Below are positions 13,758 through 21,499 of a stretch of 29,117 nt of DNA, piece after piece. Source of the DNA: an uncultured Butyricicoccus sp. (GTDB lineage Bacteria > Bacillota > Clostridia > Oscillospirales > Butyricicoccaceae). The notes under the pieces were generated by a model. The model saw only the letters and a list, made by a program, of their open reading frames with translations. It was not told where the DNA came from and did no database searches. The stretch covers positions 1-29,117 of the forward strand of contig CAUEJN010000008.1 in assembly GCA_959018045.1 (NCBI GenBank), in the 5' to 3' direction. Within the stretch, counting starts at the first letter, position 1; each line of letters begins with the position of its first letter. The position numbers and the translations under genes were made by a program.

Positions 13758-15407
13758 ATGAAGTACCGAAAAAGAAAATCCCGTCGGAAGCGCGAGAAAA
13801 AGGACTGGCTCGCCGCCCTGATCGAGCGGCACAAGCCCAAACACAGCGCACGTCCGGCATCGGGTACCCCGCCCGCACCCGGCGCGGTGCGTATCCAGCA
13901 CTCGCCCGGCGGTCTGCGCGGCCGCTGGCTGATGAACTCGCTGTCCTTTGTCGTCGTCATCCTGGCCGCAGTTGTCATCGCGGTCACTATGGGCTTTTCC
14001 AGCTACTACTATAACAGTATCCACGACATGCTCAGCTATCGCATGAGCACGCTCACCACCAATTTCTATAACAGCGGTTGGCTGGGCAATCTGGAATACT
14101 ATTATTATGGGATGGAAAAGACCATCGGCGATTTTGACATCAACATGCGTGACAAGATCGAGTTGCAGTTTTTAAACGAGCGGGGCACCATCCTCAAATC
14201 ATCATCGGGCTTAAACGACGGCACGATGGCGGTCACCGGAGATGTGGCGCGTGCGCTCGGACAAGATGAGGACGGGGACGGCGAGAATGAGGGCGAACAG
14301 AACGGCGTGATTCAGGTCTGGACGGGAGAAGACCCCATGACCGGTGAGCGCGTCCTGAGCATGACCACACCGCTCTATATCGAGGACGACCACCTGGTCG
14401 GTGGTATCCGCATGGTCACTTCGCTGGCCATCGCGGAAAAGCAGACTATGTACTTTGTGCTGTTCTCGGTGGCGGTCAGCCTGCTGTTTTTCGCACTGGT
14501 CGTCCTGTCTAACCGCTACTTCCTAAAGTCCATTCTGGAGCCGGTCACCAAAATTAACGTCATCGCCAAGGAAATCGCCGCCGGGCGATACGGTATGCGC
14601 CTGCAAAAGGCGTACGATGATGAGATCGGCGAGCTGTGCGACACGATCAACTACATGTCGGATGAGATCTCGCGCACCGAGCGCATGAAAAATGACTTTA
14701 TTTCGTCGGTCTCGCACGAGCTGCGCACACCGCTGACCGCGATTGACGGCTGGAGCGAGACACTGCTTGCAGTCGGCGCCACCGACCCCGAGGAAGTCAT
14801 GCAGGGACTGGAGATCATCCACAAGGAGAGCCGCCGCCTGACCCGTATGGTCGAAGAGCTTCTGGACTTCGCCCGCATCGAGTCCGGACGCATGAAGCTC
14901 GAGGTTGAGACCTTTGACCTGGAAATGGAGCTGTACGAGGCGGTGTACATGTACGAAAACATGCTCGCCAACACCGAAATGAAACTGAGCTATCACACCG
15001 ACGACGTGGACAACTACTTTGTAAACGGCGACCGCCACCGCATGAAGCAGGTTTTCTTGAACATCATCGACAATGCGGTCAAGTACGGCAAATCGGGGGG
15101 GCGCATCGAGGTCGACCTGCGCCACGAGGGCAAAAACATCGTGGTCTGCGTGCGCGACTACGGCGTGGGCATCCCGGAAGCCGAGCTGCCGTTCGTCAAG
15201 GAGAAATTCTATAAAGGCTCGTCCAAGGAGCGCGGCAGCGGTATCGGTCTGGCAGTCACCGACGAGATCGTTAAACTGCACGGCGGTACGCTGACCATCC
15301 GTTCCAAGGCAGGCGAGGGCACGGCGGTTTACGTGTCCGTTCCTGCCATCGACGTCCATACCGCACTGGGCGTCGAAACGTCCATCGCAGAGGAGAACAC
15401 CCAATGA
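13758..15407 (+). CDS. sensor histidine kinase
   Basis: Five hundred forty-nine residues from ATG 13758 (GGGAAGG upstream); GTG 13740 in frame is the alternative. The order is: an unusual basic, proline-rich cytoplasmic N-terminal extension (about 1-57), TM1 (58-80), an extracellular sensor region of about 150 residues, TM2 (231-253), HAMP (254-306), HisKA with SHELRTPLTAIDGW and the phosphorylated H320, then HATPase with N box NIIDNAVKYG (~435), DYGVGIP (~467) and GSGIGLAV (~494). It is a complete kinase of the PhoR/WalK-like architecture without PAS domain. It pairs with the response regulator upstream. It overlaps the DUF1385 gene by ATGA. Confidence 0.95.
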   Translation: MKYRKRKSRRKREKKDWLAALIERHKPKHSARPASGTPPAPGAVRIQHSPGGLRGRWLMNSLSFVVVILAAVVIAVTMGFSSYYYNSIHDMLSYRMSTLTTNFYNSGWLGNLEYYYYGMEKTIGDFDINMRDKIELQFLNERGTILKSSSGLNDGTMAVTGDVARALGQDEDGDGENEGEQNGVIQVWTGEDPMTGERVLSMTTPLYIEDDHLVGGIRMVTSLAIAEKQTMYFVLFSVAVSLLFFALVVLSNRYFLKSILEPVTKINVIAKEIAAGRYGMRLQKAYDDEIGELCDTINYMSDEISRTERMKNDFISSVSHELRTPLTAIDGWSETLLAVGATDPEEVMQGLEIIHKESRRLTRMVEELLDFARIESGRMKLEVETFDLEMELYEAVYMYENMLANTEMKLSYHTDDVDNYFVNGDRHRMKQVFLNIIDNAVKYGKSGGRIEVDLRHEGKNIVVCVRDYGVGIPEAELPFVKEKFYKGSSKERGSGIGLAVTDEIVKLHGGTLTIRSKAGEGTAVYVSVPAIDVHTALGVETSIAEENTQ

Positions 15408-16354
15408 AGCATTATGAAATGCCGCCGTGCGTGCGCAAGACCACGATCGGCGGCCAGGCGATCATCGAGGGCATCAGCATGAAGGGGCCGCAGACCACCT
15501 GCGTGACCGTGCGCAAGCCGGACGGAACACTGACCTTTCAGGAGCGTCCGACCCCCAAGCCCAAACACCCGTTTTGGAAGCTGCCGATTGCCCGCGGCGC
15601 CTACACCCTGTTCACCGCCTTAAAGGACGGCATGAACGACATCAACTATTCCGCCCAGTTTTTCGAGGACGACGACAGCGTCGATACCGAGCCGTCTCGG
15701 TTTGAAAAATGGGTAGAAAATCATATTTCGTCGGACAAACTGGAAAAAATCCTGATGGGTTTTGCTATGATCATCGGCACCATCCTGCCCATCGCGCTCT
15801 TTCTGGTCGCACCCACGCTCATCGTGGGCGTGCTGCCCGACGGTGCACCCTACTTTGTGCGCAGTCTGCTCGAGGGCGTGGTGCGTATCATCCTGTTTTT
15901 GATCTTTATGTGGTCGATTTCCCACATGAAGGACATCGAGCGCACCTTCCGCTATCACGGCGCCGAGCACAAGACCATTTTCTGTTACGAGGCCGGCCTG
16001 CCGCTGACCGTCGAGAACGTGCGCAGTATGCCGCGCTTCCATCCGCGCTGCGGCACCAGCTTTATGATCGTGATGATGATTATTCCTATCCTGATTTTCG
16101 CCTTTGTGCAGATGGATAACGTCTGGCTGCGCATGATTCTGCGCCTTGTCCTGCTGCCCGTCGTGGTCGGCATTGCCTACGAGTGCAACCGCTGGGCCGG
16201 ACGGCATGACGGCGTGATTAGCCGTGCCATTCGCTGGCCGGGTATCCAGATGCAGAAGCTGACCGTATTTGAGCCGGATGACAGCATGATCGAGGTCGCA
16301 ATCGCGTCCATGGAAAAGGTCATCCCGCCCGACGACAGCGACACATGGAAGTGA
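15404..16354 (+). CDS. DUF1385 (YqhQ-like) membrane protein
   Basis: Three hundred sixteen residues. The family signature at the N terminus is clear (TTIGGQAIIEGISMKGPQ), followed by KLPIARGAYTLFTALKDGM. Membrane segments lie at about 118-140, 155-175 and 220-255. The conserved YHGAEHKTIFCYEAG and PRFHPRCGTSF blocks in between contain H, E and C residues that could bind a metal. In Firmicutes this family is often encoded just upstream of prmC, as here, and its role is not firmly established. The start codon overlaps the kinase stop (ATGA) and the end overlaps the prmC region, so all belong to one transcript. Confidence 0.9.
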   Translation: MKHYEMPPCVRKTTIGGQAIIEGISMKGPQTTCVTVRKPDGTLTFQERPTPKPKHPFWKLPIARGAYTLFTALKDGMNDINYSAQFFEDDDSVDTEPSRFEKWVENHISSDKLEKILMGFAMIIGTILPIALFLVAPTLIVGVLPDGAPYFVRSLLEGVVRIILFLIFMWSISHMKDIERTFRYHGAEHKTIFCYEAGLPLTVENVRSMPRFHPRCGTSFMIVMMIIPILIFAFVQMDNVWLRMILRLVLLPVVVGIAYECNRWAGRHDGVISRAIRWPGIQMQKLTVFEPDDSMIEVAIASMEKVIPPDDSDTWK

Positions 16355-16359
16355 GAGAG

Positions 16360-17232
16360 ATGGAAGACGTAAAAACACTGCTCGCGCACGTCCGGCACCA
16401 GCTGGACGGAGCCGGAGCCGAACGAATCCCGATGCCCGATCTGGAAGCGCGTGAGCTGACTGCCTGTGCGCTGGGGCTCGACCGCCGCCTGCTGCCTGCG
16501 CTGGGCGCGCGTCCGGTGACCGCGTCCGAGTGCGAGAAAACCGAGGCGTTGGTCGCTCGCCGTCTGTCGGGTGAACCGCTTGCCTACGTGCTGGGCGAGT
16601 GGGACTTCTACGGCATCACGCTGCGCGTCACGCCCGACGTGCTCATCCCGCGCAGCGACACCGAGCGCCTGTGCGAGCTGGCCATCGAGCGGGTGCAGAC
16701 GATGCAAAACCCGCGCGTGCTCGACCTGTGCAGCGGCTCGGGCTGCATCGCGCTGGCGCTGCTGCACGAAGTGCCCGCCGCGCAGGCGGTCGCAGTCGAT
16801 GTATCCCCGGCAGCGGTCGACGTGGCAAACGGCAACGCCGCACGGCTGGGACTCAGTGACCGCTATCGGTGCGTGACCGGCTCGGCGCTCGAGCCGATTG
16901 CCGATGCAGACCGCGACGCGTTCGACCTCATGGTGTGCAATCCGCCCTATATCACGGCCGACGAGATGCGTGAGCTTGACCGCGACGTTGCCGAATTTGA
17001 GCCGCACCTCGCGCTTTACGGCGGTGAGGACGGTCTGGATTTCTACCGCACGGTGATGAAAACCTGGCGATATGCCGTCAAATCGGGTGGATATCTGCTG
17101 TTTGAGTGCGGGTGGAAGCAGGGTAAGGCCGTGGCCGAGATCTGCCGGAAGGCAGGCCTGACCGAGGTGCAGGTTGAGACCGACTACGCAGGCGTACCGC
17201 GTATCGTGTGTGCCCGGGTGCCCCTGTCCTGA
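16360..17232 (+). CDS. prmC: peptide chain release factor N5-glutamine methyltransferase
   Basis: Two hundred ninety residues from ATG 16360, supported by GGAAGTGAG; ATG 16345 in the same frame would overlap DUF1385 and lacks a ribosome binding site. PrmC methylates the glutamine of the GGQ motif in release factors, using S-adenosylmethionine. The N-terminal helical domain is followed by the conserved GEPLAYVLGEWDFYG and VTPDVLIPRSDTE. The SAM site VLDLCSGSGCIALAL and the catalytic NPPY (VCNPPYITADEM, near residue 194) are intact. prfA, the frequent partner, is not beside it here. It closes the 11682-17232 run; recA has its own promoter. Confidence 0.94.
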   Translation: MEDVKTLLAHVRHQLDGAGAERIPMPDLEARELTACALGLDRRLLPALGARPVTASECEKTEALVARRLSGEPLAYVLGEWDFYGITLRVTPDVLIPRSDTERLCELAIERVQTMQNPRVLDLCSGSGCIALALLHEVPAAQAVAVDVSPAAVDVANGNAARLGLSDRYRCVTGSALEPIADADRDAFDLMVCNPPYITADEMRELDRDVAEFEPHLALYGGEDGLDFYRTVMKTWRYAVKSGGYLLFECGWKQGKAVAEICRKAGLTEVQVETDYAGVPRIVCARVPLS

Positions 17233-17233
17233 C

Positions 17234-17247
17234 CGAACAGGCATTCG
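17234..17247 (+). promoter_or_regulatory. recA: LexA (DinR-type) box of recA
   Basis: CGAACAGGCATTCG matches the Firmicutes LexA consensus CGAACRNRYGTTCG at 13 of 14 positions, the exception being A for G in the right half. It starts 2 nt after the prmC stop and 8 bp before the recA -35, a place where LexA would block the promoter. Confidence 0.75.
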
Positions 17248-17255
17248 AAAATCGC

Positions 17256-17284
17256 TTGCAAATCATCGCTGGGTGCATTATAAT
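17256..17284 (+). promoter_or_regulatory. recA: recA promoter
   Basis: TTGCAA (17256-17261), 17-bp spacer, perfect TATAAT (17279-17284). Confidence 0.9.
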
Positions 17285-17322
17285 AGAGGAACTGAACGTA
17301 CCATCATGGAGGAACCCTATTT

Positions 17323-18528
17323 ATGGCGTCTAATAATAAAAAGAAGTTGGAGCCGGTCGCCCCGGCGGCCAACAAACAGGAGGCCCTGGCCAAGGCGCTG
17401 GGTCTGATTGAAAAACAGTATGGTAAAGGTGCGGTCATGCGCCTGGGCGAGAATACCGGCATGGCAGTCGACCACATTTCCACCGGTTCGATCGGTCTGG
17501 ACTGTGCGCTGGGCATCGGCGGCCTGCCACGCGGCCGAATCGTCGAGATTTACGGCCCGGAATCGTCCGGTAAGACCACGGTTGCCCTGCACGCCATCGC
17601 GCAGGCGCAGAAGGCGGGCGGCGAAGCGGCATTCATCGACGCCGAGCACGCCCTTGACCCGGTTTACGCCCGCGCGCTGGGCGTTGACATCGACAGTCTG
17701 CTGGTGTCCCAGCCGGATACCGGTGAGCAGGGTCTGGAAATCGCCGAGGCGCTGGTGCGCTCGGGCGCGCTGGACATCGTGGTCGTGGACTCGGTCGCAG
17801 CGCTCGTACCCCGTCAGGAAATCGAGGGCGAAATGGGCGACTCGTTTGTCGGACTGCACGCCCGCATGATGAGCCAGGCCATGCGTAAGCTCGCAGGCTC
17901 GATTGCAAAGTCCAACTGTGTGGCCATTTTTATCAACCAGCTGCGTGAAAAGGTCGGCGTGGTCTACGGTAGCCCTGAAGTCACCACCGGCGGCCGTGCG
18001 CTCAAGTTCTACGCTTCGGTGCGCATCGACGTGCGCCGCATTGAGCACATTAAGAACGGTACCGAGCTGCTCGGCTCGCGCACCCGCTGCAAGGTGGTAA
18101 AGAATAAGGTTGCACCGCCCTTCCGCGAGGCAGAGTTCGATATTATGTACGGCGAGGGCATCTCGCAGACCGGTGAGCTGGTCGACCTGGGTGTCGAGTA
18201 CGATCTGGTGCAGAAGTCGGGCGCATGGTTTTCGATGAACGGTGTGCGCCTGGGTCAGGGTCGTGAAAATGCAAAGCTGTACTTTAAGGAGCACCCCGAA
18301 GAGGCTGAGGAGCTGCACAAGAAGATTGCAGAGGCGGTCGCAAAGGATCATGCCAAGCTCGCTCCCAAGCGCAAGAAGAAGGGCAAGGACGACGAGGACG
18401 CAGAGGAAACCGAGGAGACCACCGCATCGGCAGCACCGGCAGCGCGTCAGGACAAGAAGCCCGAGAAGTCGCGCGCGGTTACGATTGATGCCGATGACTT
18501 CGACGAAGACGATGGGATTGACGTATGA
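17323..18528 (+). CDS. recA: recombinase RecA
   Basis: Four hundred one residues. RecA forms filaments on single-stranded DNA, drives strand exchange and stimulates LexA self-cleavage. Walker A GPESSGKT is at 78-85, the family signature ALKFYASVRIDVRR near 226 and the L1/L2 loop regions are intact (VALVPRQEIEGEMGDS, INQLREKVGVVYGSPEVTTGG). The C-terminal tail is unusually long and charged: a lysine-rich patch (KRKKKGKDDED), then glutamate-rich stretches and a final DADDFDEDDGIDV, probably modulating DNA binding. GGAGG precedes the start by 10 nt. A promoter and LexA box lie upstream; recX overlaps by ATGA. Confidence 0.98.
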   Translation: MASNNKKKLEPVAPAANKQEALAKALGLIEKQYGKGAVMRLGENTGMAVDHISTGSIGLDCALGIGGLPRGRIVEIYGPESSGKTTVALHAIAQAQKAGGEAAFIDAEHALDPVYARALGVDIDSLLVSQPDTGEQGLEIAEALVRSGALDIVVVDSVAALVPRQEIEGEMGDSFVGLHARMMSQAMRKLAGSIAKSNCVAIFINQLREKVGVVYGSPEVTTGGRALKFYASVRIDVRRIEHIKNGTELLGSRTRCKVVKNKVAPPFREAEFDIMYGEGISQTGELVDLGVEYDLVQKSGAWFSMNGVRLGQGRENAKLYFKEHPEEAEELHKKIAEAVAKDHAKLAPKRKKKGKDDEDAEETEETTASAAPAARQDKKPEKSRAVTIDADDFDEDDGIDV

Positions 18529-19052
18529 TGCGGCGTGCGCGTGACGTGCAGCCGCCCGACCTGCGCACGCTGAGCCGGGAAGAGCTGGAAGAGGTCTACC
18601 GCAAGACGCTGGATCTGGCAGCAAAACTGCTGTCCTATCGTGCGCTGTCGGCGTCGGCGCTGCGCGAAAAGCTCATCGACAAGGGCTGCGCCGAGGAAGC
18701 TGCCGATTATGCACTGGCTTACTTGCAGGAACACGGCTTTCAGGACGACCGCAAGTACGCCGAGAGCACGGTACGCGCGTACACCCGACGGGGATACGGC
18801 GCCCTGCGCATCCGGCAGGAGCTGCGCCGCCGGGGCATTGAGCGCGACGACGCGGACGCGGTCATGGAGGACTGTGAGCCCGACCTCGATGCCATGCTCG
18901 CCCTGCTCGACAAGCGCCTGCACGGCGATCTGTCCGACCGCAAAGAGGTTAACAAGGCGGTCGCCGCCTTGCAGCGGCGCGGGTTCCTGTGGGAAGATAT
19001 CCGCCGTGCACTCAACGAGTACGGCGCATCCATCGATGCCGGTTTCGACTGA
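18525..19052 (+). CDS. recX: regulatory protein RecX
   Basis: One hundred seventy-five residues, three tandem three-helix repeats typical of RecX. The pattern is seen in LLSYRALSASALREKLIDKG, the following AADYALAYLQEHGFQDDRKYA, and YGALRIRQELRRRGIERDD. RecX caps and limits RecA filaments. Its ATG overlaps the recA stop (ATGA), so both are co-expressed and SOS-controlled through the same LexA box. Confidence 0.93.
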   Translation: MMRRARDVQPPDLRTLSREELEEVYRKTLDLAAKLLSYRALSASALREKLIDKGCAEEAADYALAYLQEHGFQDDRKYAESTVRAYTRRGYGALRIRQELRRRGIERDDADAVMEDCEPDLDAMLALLDKRLHGDLSDRKEVNKAVAALQRRGFLWEDIRRALNEYGASIDAGFD

Positions 19053-19064
19053 GAAAGGGAAGCT

Positions 19065-19349
19065 ATGCTCAAGAAACTCAACTGGTGCGTGTGCATCCTG
19101 GCAATCGTGCTGAGCGTGCTCAGCCTGGGCACGCTTGTGGGCGGGGATCTGGGACTGATGCTCGCGATGGCGGTCTTGCCTAAGACGGTGACCGCCGGGG
19201 TGTGCGTGAGCGCTGTGCTGTGGATTGTCGCTTGGTGGCAGCGCAACGATGCGGCAGCCCGTCCGGCGATGATCGCGGTCGCCTGCTTTGCCGTCTGTAC
19301 CCTGATCTGGCTGAGCCATGCGTTCCGGCTGGCCGGTCTTGTGCTGTGA
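19065..19349 (+). CDS. small membrane protein, unknown
   Basis: Ninety-four residues with AAAGGGA before ATG. Three hydrophobic segments are visible: about 7-27, 35-60 and 67-92. The short hydrophilic piece WWQRNDAAARP lies between the last two. No family is recognised. It is 12 nt after recX and 30 nt before another small membrane protein, so it may be at the tail of the SOS-controlled transcript. Confidence 0.7.
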   Translation: MLKKLNWCVCILAIVLSVLSLGTLVGGDLGLMLAMAVLPKTVTAGVCVSAVLWIVAWWQRNDAAARPAMIAVACFAVCTLIWLSHAFRLAGLVL

Positions 19350-19379
19350 GAACATCAAACATTTGGGAGGGATCACCCC

Positions 19380-19628
19380 ATGATGCGTAAATTTCTCTGG
19401 CCGGTTGTCGCGCTGGCCTGCCTGCTGCTCGCAGCGGAAGTGCTGAACCTGTCCGCCGTGCGGCCGTTCGGCGCGATTTTGTCCATCGCCGGCATGGCGT
19501 TCTGCGTGCTTGCGCGCATGTCTGCCCGCAGTAAGGCTGACCGGCAGCACGACCGCGTGGCACATTTGACCTTCTGGCTGTATGCCTGTGCGCTGGCCAT
19601 CTGGATTTTCCTGATGTTTTGGCGATAA
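19380..19628 (+). CDS. small membrane protein, unknown
   Basis: Eighty-two residues, GGGAGG 9 nt before ATG. Three hydrophobic segments (about 4-22, 28-47, 60-80) with a basic loop (ARMSARSKADRQHDR) in the middle. It resembles the preceding gene in size and layout but not obviously in sequence. A terminator follows directly, ending the recA-recX transcript. Confidence 0.7.
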   Translation: MMRKFLWPVVALACLLLAAEVLNLSAVRPFGAILSIAGMAFCVLARMSARSKADRQHDRVAHLTFWLYACALAIWIFLMFWR

Positions 19629-19634
19629 AACGTG

Positions 19635-19663
19635 AAAAAAGACCGCCGAAAGGCGGTCTTTTT
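19635..19663 (+). terminator. Rho-independent terminator of the recA-recX operon
   Basis: AAAAAGACCGCC pairs with GGCGGTCTTTTT across GAAA. Confidence 0.93.
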
Positions 19664-19664
19664 G

Positions 19665-19693
19665 TTGCAATATAGGATTTCTTGTGTTATTCT
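19665..19693 (+). promoter_or_regulatory. probable promoter of the type I toxin mRNA
   Basis: TTGCAA (19665-19670), 17-bp spacer ending with an extended TG (19685-19686), TATTCT (19688-19693). It directly follows the upstream terminator. The expected start near 19700 gives a leader of about 90 nt. Confidence 0.6.
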
Positions 19694-19788
19694 GAGACAC
19701 AGGAAAAATATTTTTCAGCGCGTTGCCGTACATAACGGTAGGCGGTTATTGCCCTCAAGCCCTCAGTTGATGGGAAGGGGGTGATCTT

Positions 19789-19875
19789 ATGGTGACATAC
19801 AGCGAACTATTTCAGTTTTGCCTTGTCCTCATAGGTTTTGCCGGTCTGATTGTCCAGATTTGCAAAAGAAAATGA
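19789..19875 (+). CDS. holin-like type I toxin peptide
   Basis: A 28-residue peptide reading MVTYSELFQFCLVLIGFAGL then IVQICKRK. One membrane segment at about 6-25 ends in a basic CKRK tail. This matches the putative holin-like toxin family widespread in Firmicutes (MVTYSELFQF is its typical beginning), whose members act as membrane-damaging toxins of type I systems. GGAAGGGGG lies 8 nt before ATG. The mRNA leader at 19718-19728 is the exact inverted copy of its own 3' region at 19940-19950, so a long-range stem could hide the ribosome binding site. An antisense RNA gene overlaps the 3' end. Confidence 0.85.
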   Translation: MVTYSELFQFCLVLIGFAGLIVQICKRK

Positions 19876-19960
19876 CCGCCCTCACGTCCAAATGAAGCGG
19901 TCATTTACATGATAACTTTCTGAGGGCGTAACCGTCTACCGGCAACGCGCCCTTTTTTAT
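19862..19960 (-). ncRNA. antisense RNA antitoxin of the type I toxin
   Basis: A consensus minus-strand promoter at 19967-19995 predicts a start near 19960. The RNA then runs through sequence complementary to the toxin mRNA 3' end and the toxin stop codon. Its terminator is the hairpin AATGACCGC/GCGGTCATT (19871-19904) followed by TTTTCTTTT on the minus strand, giving about 100 nt. Its first 40 nt resemble the toxin mRNA leader in sequence (GCGCGTTGCCG, GGTAG.CGGTTA, GCCCTCA), so the two RNAs have similar 5' ends, as in Fst-type systems. Confidence 0.72.
19923..19958 (+). terminator. terminator of the toxin mRNA
   Basis: AGGGCG (19923-19928) pairs with CGCCCT (19948-19953), followed by TTTTTT. 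The loop region contains the inverted copy of the toxin leader. Confidence 0.65.
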
Positions 19961-19966
19961 AGTTTC

Positions 19967-19995
19967 AGTATAGCCCGGGACGGTCAAAATGTCAA
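19967..19995 (-). promoter_or_regulatory. promoter of the antitoxin RNA
   Basis: On the minus strand perfect TTGACA (19990-19995), exactly 17 bp, TATACT (19967-19972). It is stronger than the toxin promoter, as expected for an RNA antitoxin that must be in excess. Confidence 0.85.
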
Positions 19996-20006
19996 GTCGG
20001 ACAGGG

Positions 20007-20034
20007 AGAATGTACCGAAAAATCGGTACATTCT
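20007..20034. promoter_or_regulatory. perfect palindrome between antitoxin and rimO promoters
   Basis: A 12-bp inverted repeat, AGAATGTACCGA against TCGGTACATTCT, with a 4-A centre. Neither side has a T run, so it is not a terminator. It sits about 12 bp upstream of the antitoxin -35 and 30 bp upstream of the rimO -35, a plausible operator. Confidence 0.55.
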
Positions 20035-20063
20035 GAAAAAATACCCCAGTATTTGCTTTCCGG

Positions 20064-20091
20064 TTGCATCTTGCGTAAAATCCGATATAAT
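20064..20091 (+). promoter_or_regulatory. rimO: rimO promoter
   Basis: TTGCAT (20064-20069), 16-bp spacer, perfect TATAAT (20086-20091). Confidence 0.78.
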
Positions 20092-20126
20092 TGTAATATA
20101 GAAGAATCCAAAGCACGAGAAAGACC

Positions 20127-20149
20127 GCGCGGCCCCCGCCGCGCTGTTT
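20127..20149 (+). promoter_or_regulatory. rimO: terminator-like hairpin in the rimO leader
   Basis: GCGCGG pairs with CCGCGC around a C-rich loop and is followed by TGTTTTT, a few nt before the ribosome binding site. It looks like an intrinsic terminator placed within the leader, so partial termination or attenuation is possible. Confidence 0.5.
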
Positions 20150-20168
20150 TTGAGAAAGGAGTGTGTCT

Positions 20169-21494
20169 GTGAACACGAAAGTTGGACTGATCTCGCTCGG
20201 CTGTGCCAAGAATCTGGTCGACTCCGAGCACATGCTCGCCCGACTGCGTCAGGCAGGCTGCGAGATTGTAGACGATATGAACGAAGCCGAGGTGGGGATC
20301 ATCAATACCTGCGGCTTTATCGAGTCGGCCAAGGCCGAGGCGATCGAAACCATTCTGGAGACCGCCCAGTGCAAGCAGGGCAAAATGCAGGGCTTGGTTG
20401 TTACCGGCTGCCTTGCACAGCGCTACCGTGAGGAGATCGAACGCGATCTGCCCGAGGTTGACGTGATCTGCGGCACGGGCAGTTACGAGGACATTGTGGA
20501 GGCGGTCGAGGCGGCCAGCCGAAAGGAAAAGCGGGCGTATTTCGGCCCGATGGACGGCGCCGATCTGGAAGGCGACCGCGAGCGCCTGACCCCGGGCTAC
20601 ACGGCATACTTTAAGATTGCCGAGGGCTGCTCGAACACCTGCGCGTACTGCATCATTCCCAAGCTGCGCGGCAAGTACCGCAGCCGTGACTATGATGCAC
20701 TGCTCGAAGAGGCAAGGGCACTGTCGGACGCAGGTGTCAAGGAACTGATCGTCATTGCACAGGACATCACCAAGTACGGCATCGACCTGTACGGCAAGCG
20801 CCGTTTGCCCGAGCTGCTGCGCGAGCTGTGCAAGATGGATTTCACCTGGATTCGCCTGCACTACCTCTATCCCGACCAGATCACCGAGGAACTGATTGAC
20901 GTGATTGCCGAGGAGGACAAGATCGTCAAGTATCTGGACATCCCGCTTCAGCATGTATCCAAGCGCATTCTGCGCGCCATGCGCCGGCCGGGTGACCGCG
21001 ACAGCCTGACCGCACTCATTGGCAAGCTGCGCGAGCGCATTCCGGGTGTGGTACTGCGTACCAGCCTGATCGTCGGCCTGCCGGGTGAGACCGAGGAAGA
21101 GTTTACCGAGCTGTGCGAGTTCTTACAGGACGTGCGCATCGAGCGCGCAGGCGTGTTCGAGTTCTCGCCCGAGGAGGGCACCCCGGCCGCCAAGATGCCC
21201 GACCAGATTGACGACGAGACCAAGGAAAATCGCCGCCTGATCGTGGAGGAATTGCAGTCGGGTGTCATCGATGAGTACAATCTGTCTCGTGTCCATGAGG
21301 AAATGGATGTGCTGTGCGAGGGTTATGACGACAACGCGCAGCTCTATTACGGACGTACCTACGCCGATTCGGTGGAAGTCGACGGCAAGGTATGGTTTGC
21401 ATCGGAAACGCCGTGCAACGCGGGTGAATTCGTGCGCGTGCGCATTGACGACAGTCTGGGCGCCGATCTGTCCGGTGTCCGCGTGGGAGGTTGA
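20169..21494 (+). CDS. rimO: ribosomal protein S12 methylthiotransferase
   Basis: Four hundred forty-one residues from GTG 20169; AAGGAG ends 7 nt upstream, and GTG 20163 would be too close. RimO adds a methylthio group to an aspartate of ribosomal protein S12. The N-terminal MTTase domain has the three cluster cysteines C12, C48 and C81. The radical SAM domain has C-x3-C-x2-C at C154, C158 and C161 (EGCSNTCAYC). A TRAM domain closes the protein. The start SLGCAKNLVDSE is typical of RimO rather than MiaB. pgsA follows after 5 nt in the same operon. Confidence 0.96.
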   Translation: MNTKVGLISLGCAKNLVDSEHMLARLRQAGCEIVDDMNEAEVGIINTCGFIESAKAEAIETILETAQCKQGKMQGLVVTGCLAQRYREEIERDLPEVDVICGTGSYEDIVEAVEAASRKEKRAYFGPMDGADLEGDRERLTPGYTAYFKIAEGCSNTCAYCIIPKLRGKYRSRDYDALLEEARALSDAGVKELIVIAQDITKYGIDLYGKRRLPELLRELCKMDFTWIRLHYLYPDQITEELIDVIAEEDKIVKYLDIPLQHVSKRILRAMRRPGDRDSLTALIGKLRERIPGVVLRTSLIVGLPGETEEEFTELCEFLQDVRIERAGVFEFSPEEGTPAAKMPDQIDDETKENRRLIVEELQSGVIDEYNLSRVHEEMDVLCEGYDDNAQLYYGRTYADSVEVDGKVWFASETPCNAGEFVRVRIDDSLGADLSGVRVGG

Positions 21495-21499
21495 GCAAC

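Noticed and set aside
17317..19733. Long minus-strand frames across recA and recX
   Set aside because: Antisense shadows; they lack start signals and read through the LexA-controlled operon.
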